The notes under the pieces: model-generated
What the model saw: only the letters and a program-made list of their open reading frames with translations
Databases searched by the model: none
Told to the model about the DNA's origin: nothing
Program-made: the position numbers and the translations under genes
NCBI GenBank assembly: GCA_949358305.1
Contig: OX442315.1
Span: 11,560,427 to 11,620,426 of the forward strand
Reading direction: 5' to 3'
Source: Strigamia acuminata
Taxonomy: Eukaryota; Arthropoda; Chilopoda; Geophilomorpha; Linotaeniidae
Length of the DNA stretch: 60,000 bases
Part shown: positions 53,291 through 60,000 of the stretch, in pieces
How the letters are laid out: the number at the start of each line of letters is the position of its first letter
Position numbering within the stretch: the first letter of the stretch is position 1

Positions 53291-54237
53291 AACAAAATAA
53301 TTTTTTTTGCTTTTTTAATTTGCTTAATTTAATTTTCTGTCCATTCGCACGTAATAATTCCGTGTAATACCGTATGAGTACGGAAAGTGGCTTAAAAGTT
53401 AAAAGATTAATAATAATTAGTCTTAAAAAGATTTCATTAATAAAAGAAAATTACAATTTACATCTATTTCAGATGAAAATTAAAATGAAAAGTAGGATCC
53501 TTTTGAAATAATATATATTTTAATTTTAATTTTCTATTTAAATCAGCAGATTTAACACCATCAAGGTGAACTGTGGTAAAACGGGACGATGGATTCAAGT
53601 CCAACCGAAGCAAAAGGAAATATGAAGCGCACAAAAACGCTCTATAAAAATGTTAATTGCGTGTTTTACTTATCAAATATCACAATTAACTCGTTCACAC
53701 GGATGCGATCTTATTTCCAACATCAACAACTATATATATATATATATATACACTTTTTCCACAGCTGTTCTACAGCTATTTTCTTTTCTTTTTATTTCTT
53801 TTCATTTTTTTTAAATATTTTTTTTCTTATTATTATTATTTCTGAATACAGTGTTTTTGATTAAGTTTTCTGCTAACTTCAACCGTGAGATTTGAATTGA
53901 CTACTAAACAACTCCAACTGTCGTGGTTGCTACCAACTTTAATGACTCCTTTTAACTTATTGTCCACGAATAAGTGCTCCGTTTGATTTCATCCGGGCAA
54001 CCGAATGTATTTGTACCAGCTGGAAAGCCTGGTTATTTCGAAACTCACGACATCGGATTTAAATTCAGAAACTGAACCTGACATTATTTTCGTGAGTTAC
54101 ATTTCCAAAGTGATTGGCAAGTTTCGAACAACTGCTTACCCTCTAAAAACGTTTTCCAACTGTCACACACTTTATCTACTGATTCACCCATGACAAAGAA
54201 CAAAACTAGGAACTCAACTCCATCAATTTGAGACCAC
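53291..54237. other. Non-coding stretch with AT microsatellite
   Basis: A TA repeat lies at about 53731-53750, followed by T-rich sequence. Short open frames (for example 53589-53864) lack recognisable products. Confidence 0.45.
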
Positions 54238-54280
54238 TAAAGCCGAGGCCACGGTTCTCTTACACCGTGGCCGAGGCTTA
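54238..54280. repeat. Imperfect 17 bp hairpin (GCCGAGGCCACGGT arms)
   Basis: TAAAGCCGAGGCCACGGT and ACCGTGGCCGAGGCTTA form a stem with a short TCTCTTAC loop and two mismatches. It is much more GC-rich than its surroundings. It could be a transposon palindrome or an RNA hairpin; unresolved. Confidence 0.7.
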
Positions 54281-54639
54281 CTCACCGCACGATTAACTAT
54301 CTTTATACGCCATCACGTGAACAAGTTGTATTATATTTGTCTGTAATATTCTATTGCGAACAACACGCTTGCTTGGCGCCTCGCTTTTTCTTAAATCATT
54401 AATTAAGCGCATCGTTTGGTTTGTCTTTTAAATTCAAACACTTTAGCACAGCTTAAGACCGGCAAGTGTTAATTTGTTTGCTTCCGTTTACGTCATCTTC
54501 TTCTAACGATTGAAATGACGTCATAAACTCTTATTGCCACAGTATGGATATGAGAGCCGATGATGTCATTTTGCAAAAGTTGCAATTTGATCGATTTTGA
54601 CCAATTTAATCAATTTTATTTGTGGATTTTATTATTTCA

Positions 54640-54681
54640 CTTTTATACAGAGCAGCTGGCTGCGGGTGAACAGCTAGTTAT
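54640..54681 (+). mobile_element. Possible Helitron 3' end
   Basis: GCAGCTGGCTGC can form a small hairpin. It is followed by GGGTGAACAGCTAGT, whose CTAG|T end fits the CTRR-T terminus of Helitrons. The word GGGTGAACAGCTAGT recurs exactly at 2326-2340. No 5' TC end or helicase gene was located. Confidence 0.35.
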
Positions 54682-54796
54682 CCTCTATCTCCTGCCTAAT
54701 TAGATAATTAGTCTTTCTGTCTTCCTGTCTTCCTATAATACTTTCCTTCGACTTTATCTATTCTTTATCTGGAGGAAGGATCAATTTCGTTGCAGG

Positions 54797-55030
54797 TTAA
54801 GAAATTATCTTTGTTGGTATCCCGCCATTGGAACTCTTGCCTTGACGCACTGGGCACTGCAATTGCGTCCGATACATCGTGACAACCCAATTGAGCATTT
54901 CATGCAGGTCGGCCAGTCCGTGTTTGATGACGGTATCCAACTGGGCCACAACTTCTTCGACTGAGTCCGTGTCGTACTCCGTCGTCACGTTTATTATGCA
55001 ATTTGAATTGATCCGCGCTATCCGGCTCTA
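54797..55030 (-). CDS. Candidate exon or small protein, unknown
   Basis: A minus frame of about 75 codons follows an acceptor-like GTTGCAACTTCAG (rightward, near 55036). It contains TDSVEEVVAQLDTVIKHGLA and DLHEMLNWVVTMYRTQLQCP, an amphipathic and coding-like sequence with less AT-biased codons. It ends at TAA (54797-54799). A TAG directly after the acceptor in this frame argues against that exact splice. No family is recognised. Confidence 0.35.
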
Positions 55031-55079
55031 TCTGAAGTTGCAATCGAATTTACAATAACTCACAACTTTGCACGTGTAA

Positions 55080-55265
55080 TTACAACTGGTTAAGAAATCG
55101 CAGCACTGGGTCAATCCCGGTCTGTCTGGTCTCGTCTCGGGATGGCGCAATCGTTACACGCAACTTAAATTTATTAGGACAACATGCAGCCAATAACACT
55201 TGTTCAAAGACTAATGGTAAAACGAGGATGACATCATTGTATTTGTTTAAACTTTCATCGAGCAA
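55080..55265 (-). CDS. Candidate exon, unknown
   Basis: An open frame of 61 codons (LDESLNKYNDVILVLPLVFE, then LRVTIAPSRDETRQTG) lies just upstream, in minus-strand order, of the 54797-55030 candidate. The two could be exons of one gene, but no donor/acceptor pair joins them cleanly. Product unrecognised. Confidence 0.25.
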   Translation of the reverse strand: MLDESLNKYNDVILVLPLVFEQVLLAACCPNKFKLRVTIAPSRDETRQTGIDPVLRFLNQL

Positions 55266-55857
55266 TTATTATAATGAACAAGTTAACTCCCCAATATACG
55301 ATTATGTGCTTTGGTATGAACAATATAGCTGTAATAAAAATATAACCAAATGTAACAAAAATGGCATCTTTCTGTTTTTGTTCGTATAATTTCTATAGTA
55401 ATAAATTATCGTACAAAAATCTGTTTGTTGTTGAGTGTTCGTGCAGTAGGGGATGTTTAGCAAGGACCAGCAATTACCGTGTTTACATGTACTCAATTTT
55501 CCAAATAAGTTAAAATTCAGATTTCATTTATCGGTATAACCATATGCGTTTACATTTTTCTGGTAAACTTGACACCACATGTGAATTACTCATAATGCAT
55601 AATGAGGCCATAGTATTGGGCATGATCGATCATGTGTGTACACATGATGGCGTTAGATGTGTTGTTATTTTTGTCAGTCAAATGCAAATAAATTTCAATT
55701 TTCTACACGTTTTATTTTCATTCGGTGCACAGCGAGCATCAATTTATGGCATCTTATATCTTGTGATGAACAACTGCAGCCAACATGCTCTATTTGTCGT
55801 TTATTTGTTTTGCAAATTCACTCACTTGTCAGTTCAGTCACGAAACTGTAAACAATG
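55266..55857. other. Non-coding stretch, nothing recognised
   Basis: AT-rich sequence with short open frames on both strands. No product or repeat is recognised. Confidence 0.4.
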
Positions 55858-56125
55858 TCCTAAAATTTTGTAAAAAGTGGTAAAAATCTTGTAAAAAGTT
55901 GTAAAAATCTTGTAAAAAGTGGTAAAATCTTGTAAAAAGTGCTAAAAATCGTGTAAAAAATGGTAAAAATCTTGTAAAAAGTTGTAAAAATTTTGTAAAA
56001 AGCAGTAAAATTTTGTAAAAAGTGGCAAAAATCTTGTAAAAAGTACTAAAATCTTCTAAAAAGTAGTAAAAATCTTGTGAAGTGGTAAAAATCTAATAAA
56101 AAGTAGTAAAATCTTGTAAAATGTG
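55858..56125. repeat. Minisatellite, ~19 bp units (GTAAAAATCTTGTAAAAAGTG)
   Basis: About 14 units made of TTGTAAAAAGTGGTAAAAATC. Successive A5 tracts are about 10 bp apart, as in several other arrays of the window but without the T tract. Confidence 0.93.
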
Positions 56126-56386
56126 GATTGTTCTACTCAGACACAAATACGACTGTAGTCTTGTGCACGAGCAGAATTAAAGGTCATCACAGTTCCCGCA
56201 GTCGAATCACCATGTGATCACCATGTGTGGCTGCGAGGCCTCCGGTTGTGCAAAACCAGAAATAAAAAAAAAATAAAAATCTTTTATTTTTCAAATGATG
56301 TCCCACTGATGAATAAGGCATTTTGTGCAATCAATTCACGGAAATCTAACTCTTTTATTCAAACATTACTACTATTATTATTGCTA

Positions 56387-56959
56387 TTATTCCCACTCAA
56401 ATTCTTCTTCTTCTTCCATTATACTAATCCATTCTTCGCAGTCCTTAAAATCATCTTCAAAACAACAATATTGGCAACGTGGACCAGGAAAATCGTCCCA
56501 AGACCACAAATCATCCCCACCGCTGTCAACAATTTCAATACATCCGTCACCATCACTACTTCCCTCATCTATTTCGTTTAAGATCTCCTCGGCAGAATTA
56601 ATCGCGAACAGCTTCGTATCGTGATCAGTCATTTCATACAATGTGCTCAATGCGTCGTCTGTGTTTGCTGCATACTCACTCACACGACACAAGAAAGAAT
56701 GCTCGGACTGAGTTTGAGCGGTGTTCAGATGCAAAATAGAATAACGTGAACTTGAACCCAATCTTAGGTCACCAATAAATACTCCGTAATGAGTACATTC
56801 TTCAGTACCAAAGACCTCGTACGAAAATCGAAGAATGTCGCCCCGTTGGACACGCGAATAAAATTCGTTCAGTTGGTCTCGATCGAACGAGTCTTCCGGG
56901 AAAAAACACTGGAAGCATCCCCGCCATTTTGTTAGCTGCAAATATAAAGAATTTTTCAT
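56387..56959 (-). CDS. LRAT/NlpC-P60-like protein, copy F (190 aa, acidic tail)
   Basis: QRGDILRFSYEV (residues 38-49) is followed by THYGVFIGDLRLGSSS with His57 and YSILHLNT with His77. The nucleophile site reads FAINSAEEIL with Ser122. The C-terminal module is diverged (FKDCEEWISI) and ends in an acidic EEEEEFEWE tail. The frame starts at ATG 56959, inside what looks like the leader intron. The ATGGCGGGG that follows the acceptor (CTAACAAAATGG) is out of frame with the domain. Either the acceptor is not used, or another start applies, or the copy is frameshifted. The same out-of-frame ATG exists in relic I. Confidence 0.65.
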   Translation of the reverse strand: MKNSLYLQLTKWRGCFQCFFPEDSFDRDQLNEFYSRVQRGDILRFSYEVFGTEECTHYGVFIGDLRLGSSSRYSILHLNTAQTQSEHSFLCRVSEYAANTDDALSTLYEMTDHDTKLFAINSAEEILNEIDEGSSDGDGCIEIVDSGGDDLWSWDDFPGPRCQYCCFEDDFKDCEEWISIMEEEEEFEWE

Positions 56960-57339
56960 TTTCGGAAAATAGAAATAATAACAGTAATAGTTGGTATTTT
57001 AAACGGTTTCTTTTTCTGATGTACTTACGGGTACTAGAGAAAAAAAATCCAGATTCACGGGTTTTACGATTGAAAATCAAGTCACGTTGAAATAAGAACT
57101 CGACAGAGCTGATGAAATCGAAGCGGAAATGATTCGCGAGGATTGGGCACGAGCGATCACGTGACAACTGTTACGCATTCTTATAGCATCGCACTTTCTC
57201 GTTCGTGCACGATTAAATGCATTTCTATGACGTTTTAAAGGTATCAAAGTTTCTAAATACTTGAAAAATTGAAAGATTTGCAGAGGAGGTACTAATCTGT
57301 GGTATTCTTTTGACTGCGTTTTGTTTTTATATTTTCCAG

Positions 57340-57461
57340 TTTATAAACGTATGGTGCAATTCTGCTCGGGCGACGAACGTTAGGCCTATCAGAACTCCTT
57401 TCGGCTGGATTGTTTGTGATCAGGGATCTCTACTGATTTCACAAAGTTAAAATCAGTACCA
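57340..57461 (+). other. Likely 5'UTR exon of the zinc-finger gene
   Basis: After ATATTTTCCAG (ending near 57340) the sequence runs to CAGTACCAG|GTATGTAAAG at 57461/57462. The next acceptor, TTTAAATTTTAG, ends at 57591, 54 bp before the ATG. Confidence 0.45.
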
Positions 57462-57645
57462 GGTATGTAAAGTAATTAACTATTTTTTTTGAGTGGAGAA
57501 AAGGGAGTAGATTGATCGGAAGAGTAGAGCTAGGGTTGTTGAGCAGTCAGGGGAACAAGTTAAAAAAAGTAATTTTTTTTTTAAATTTTAGAACAGTTTA
57601 CTTCAGCGTCATTGGGAGTTATCTGCGAAAAACTGAGAGTCAAAA

Positions 57646-58500
57646 ATGGAAATAACACATCAAAAATTCAGTTGCTTTTTGTGCGACTATTCGTGTTCAC
57701 AGTATTGTCTTTTGAAACATCACATGCTCAAACACACTGGTGAAAAGCCTTTCCAATGTCAAACATGTTCACTTTCCTTTCGACTTAAACAATACATGAT
57801 TGCCCACATGAGAATTCACACAGGAGAAAAACCATTCAAGTGCCATTTGTGTGATTATTCGTGCAGAGAAAGTGGAACTCTAAAAAAACATTTATTAACC
57901 CATACTGGAGAGAAACCATTCAAGTGTCATTTGTGTGGTTATTCTTGCAATCAAAGTGGGCATTTAAGAAGTCATCTATTAACCCACACAGGAGAAAAAC
58001 CATTCACGTGCCATTTGTGTGTTTATTCTAGCGGTGAATGTGGAACTCTAAAAACACATTTATTAACCCATACTGGAGAAAAACCTTTCAAGTGCCATTT
58101 GTGTGCTTATTCCTGTACTACAAGTAGTAGTTTAAAAACACATTTATTAACCCATACTGGAGAAAAACCTTTCAAGTGCCATTTGTGTGCTTATTCCTGT
58201 ACTACAAGTAGTAGTTTAAAAATGCATTTGTTAACCCATAGTGGAGAAAAACCATTCAAGTGCCATTTGTGTGCTTATACCAGCAGTCAAATTGGACATT
58301 TAAAGAGACATTTATTAACCCATACTGGAGAAAAACCATTTAACTGCCATTTGTGTGATTATTCTTGCAGAGAAAGTGGAACTTTAAAAAAACATTTCTT
58401 AACCCATACTGGAGAAAAACCATCCAAGTGCCATTTGTGTGATTATTCTAGTAGTCGAAATGATACTTTAAAAAGACATTTAACAAAACATAAAAAGTAA
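57646..58500 (+). CDS. C2H2 zinc-finger protein with ten tandem fingers (284 aa)
   Basis: Ten consecutive CX2CX12HX3H-type fingers fill the whole protein, joined by HTGEKPF linkers. Fingers 3-10 share the pattern KCHLCxYS, so they arose by recent internal duplication. Fingers 6 and 7 are almost identical (AYSCTTSSSLK), as are 3 and 9 (DYSCRESGTLKK). One linker reads HSGEKPF and the last reads HTGEKPSK. There is no KRAB, BTB or other effector domain. It is probably a nuclear DNA-binding protein. The start MEITHQKFSCFLC follows a short 5'UTR after an acceptor at 57591. The number and helix residues of such fingers evolve quickly. Confidence 0.92.
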   Translation: MEITHQKFSCFLCDYSCSQYCLLKHHMLKHTGEKPFQCQTCSLSFRLKQYMIAHMRIHTGEKPFKCHLCDYSCRESGTLKKHLLTHTGEKPFKCHLCGYSCNQSGHLRSHLLTHTGEKPFTCHLCVYSSGECGTLKTHLLTHTGEKPFKCHLCAYSCTTSSSLKTHLLTHTGEKPFKCHLCAYSCTTSSSLKMHLLTHSGEKPFKCHLCAYTSSQIGHLKRHLLTHTGEKPFNCHLCDYSCRESGTLKKHFLTHTGEKPSKCHLCDYSSSRNDTLKRHLTKHKK

Positions 58501-58675
58501 AAATCACATTGTTCATTAAGTTCATAATTCTGTAATTCTTGTTTGTTTTTGTTTTCAACTCAAAAATTTTGTTTCAATTTCTTTAATCCACAAATCAAAG
58601 CCTGCTACTTGCTGTGTTTGTATATTTTTCTCGTTTCATTTCAATTTTTTATGGTGAGCGACACACCAAAAACTT

Positions 58676-58850
58676 GTGCTTTATCTTGCAATCAAAATGG
58701 GAATTTGAAAAATTCATTTAAAAATTCGTGCTGGAGAAAAACCATCTGCAGTAATTGCCATTTGTGTGCCTATTCTTCTGTTCAAAAGTGAGAATTTTAG
58801 GAGACATCTTTCAACCCATACTGGGAGTAAACCCACCCAAGCGTTATTAA
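58676..58850 (+). pseudogene. Decayed zinc-finger relic downstream of the gene
   Basis: TGCAATCAAAATGGGAATTT, GCTGGAGAAAAACCATCTGC, GCCATTTGTGTGCCTATTCT and CATCTTTCAACCCATACTGG are remnants of two to three fingers of the same KCHLCAYS type. They carry frameshifts and a TGA (after VQK). It is a broken 3' extension of the array or a tandem pseudogene. Confidence 0.8.
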
Positions 58851-59132
58851 ATAATACATTGAAAAACATTTAACGGGGCTTACAAAAGTGAAAAAATTCA
58901 CCTTGTTCATAATTCTTAAATTCAAAATGCCCAATCTCTGGTTTTTGTATTACTTAAAAAATTCCATTGGGAGATCATAAATCATTTCAATACACTTTTA
59001 AAACCTCTACAAAAGTCTGTAAACCCTATGTGTCGTAAATGAAATGTAAAAACCATAAAAATTAATAAACGATGTTTAAAATTGCACTAATTAAACTTTA
59101 TTAATTCATGATTAGCGTTTGATTATGTGTAG

Positions 59133-59372
59133 ATGATGGAGCTATTGAGTGATGACTTGAGTTTTGTAGCTGACGCTTGTTTCCACGCGGTGTATGGAGA
59201 TGCTCAAAGATCGAAGACAGACTTGCTCGAAATTCGAGATGAAACAGCGTCACATATACAAAAGGACAATAAAAGTGCAAGGTTACGTAGGGAGGAGAAC
59301 ACCGTAAAACAATTTTTAGTGTTAAATTTTGAAATTACAAATCCACATTCATTGTATTATTTGGTCAAGTAA
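59133..59372 (+). CDS. Candidate small ORF or exon, unknown
   Basis: A frame of 79 codons follows the acceptor-like TTATGTGTAG. It reads MMELLSDDLSFVADACFHAV, then ETASHIQKDNKSARLRREEN, with mixed-charge coding-like composition. No family or neighbouring exon is recognised. Confidence 0.3.
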   Translation: MMELLSDDLSFVADACFHAVYGDAQRSKTDLLEIRDETASHIQKDNKSARLRREENTVKQFLVLNFEITNPHSLYYLVK

Positions 59373-59486
59373 CAAAATTAAATACAGCAAAATAAATCTT
59401 ACAAGTTTTGTTTTGTTTTAAGCATGGTTTCATAATTCTATTCAATTTTACCGCCATCTAGTAAACTTAAAACTATATTCTCCCTT

Positions 59487-60000
59487 TTAAGCTCTATTTA
59501 AACCGTCAGAAATGATTTCCCTCCATTCTTCGCACGTTTTGTATTGTTCTATTAACTGACTACTGCAAGGTAAGTCCATTTTAATGTCCCAGAAAGAGTC
59601 CAAATCGTTTATAACTTCAACACGCCCAGGAGGATCTAATGCCTTGAAAAGTTCCTCGGCAGAATTGACTGCGAATAACTTGACATCGTATTGACCCAAT
59701 GCTGCGAAAATACTAAACTTGTCTCGCATTTGTTTCGCAACTTTACTCACTTCGAGTAAGAAACTTCTATCTGCACGATTTGGAGTCGGGTAAAAGTGCA
59801 CGATACAATCTTGCGGCGTCGAATACAACCATGGTTCGCCGAAAAACACTCCAAAATGAAAATGACAGTTATCATACGTCTTCTGACGGGGGAATCCGTT
59901 ATTATAGTCGCGCCAACACGGATATCGGAGAAAGTCGCCACGTTTGACATACAAATAAAATAATTTCACGTCGTCGGGACCGAACGTCGAGTCTCCGCCT
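59487..60000 (-). CDS. LRAT/NlpC-P60-like protein, copy H (partial at window end)
   Basis: The frame continues past position 60000, so the first residues are missing; visible sequence starts GGDSTFGPDDVKLFYLYVKR. Then come RGDFLRYP, CHFHFGVFFGEPWLYST with the first His, and CIVHF with the second. The nucleophile site reads FAVNSAEELF with Ser. The module SSQLIEQYKTCEEWREII ends in DGLNRA and stop. It is the closest relative of copy A and gives the pre-insertion form of A's 3' end. A GCCATCTAGT word lies about 30 bp after its stop. Confidence 0.75.
   Translation of the reverse strand, partial: GGDSTFGPDDVKLFYLYVKRGDFLRYPCWRDYNNGFPRQKTYDNCHFHFGVFFGEPWLYSTPQDCIVHFYPTPNRADRSFLLEVSKVAKQMRDKFSIFAALGQYDVKLFAVNSAEELFKALDPPGRVEVINDLDSFWDIKMDLPCSSQLIEQYKTCEEWREIISDGLNRA

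Overview
This 60 kb window is AT-rich animal DNA. It has short phase-consistent introns, CAAAATGGCGG-type start contexts, many small DNA transposons and an exceptional density of A/T-rich minisatellites. A SoxF gene with a DRNEFDQYL motif, a compact DEG/ENaC channel gene and introns of 60-310 bp suggest an invertebrate deuterostome, most plausibly a tunicate (ascidian). The species assignment is inference; the animal origin is secure. No computation was run, so homology calls rest on motif recognition and visual alignment.

Region 1 (1-25.1 kb) has no gene I can name. It holds a 1.55 kb foldback DNA element, decayed fragments of 18S and 28S rRNA in the same orientation (3.08, 6.17 and 6.56 kb), several pogo-like and other MITEs, a SWIM zinc-finger relic (15.7-16.0 kb), a perfect 20 bp hairpin (9.4 kb) and many minisatellites. 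If SoxF exon 1 lies left of the window, most of this region is SoxF intron.

Region 2 (25.1-27.3 kb) contains two SoxF coding exons: the second half of the HMG box, then the C-terminal region with the beta-catenin-binding-type motif. The intron between them carries a MITE. An upstream array and the putative 3'UTR contain repeated exact AACAATG Sox-consensus sites. Region 3 (27.3-36.9 kb) is mostly minisatellites plus two weak candidate exons.

Region 4 (36.9-39.4 kb) holds a six-exon DEG/ENaC channel gene (about 395 aa) and, on the other strand, a small CxxC/CxxC zinc-ribbon ORF.

Region 5 (39.4-60 kb) is the most interesting part. It is a cluster of nine gene copies or relics of one fast-evolving LRAT/NlpC-P60-like family. 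The GD-x(n)-H-[FY]-G-V-[FY] core is kept, but the position that best matches the family's catalytic Cys is Ser in every copy that retains it. The copies form four subgroups: A/C/H, B/D, E/G and F/I. B and D lie in a roughly 1 kb inverted duplication that includes the promoter. A 4.8 kb intact Ty3/gypsy (Mag-like) LTR retrotransposon, with LTRs identical as read and a 5 bp target duplication, sits inside copy G. Two MITE families, a gag relic, a ten-finger C2H2 gene and a GC-rich-ended insertion that extended the reading frame of copy A are interspersed.
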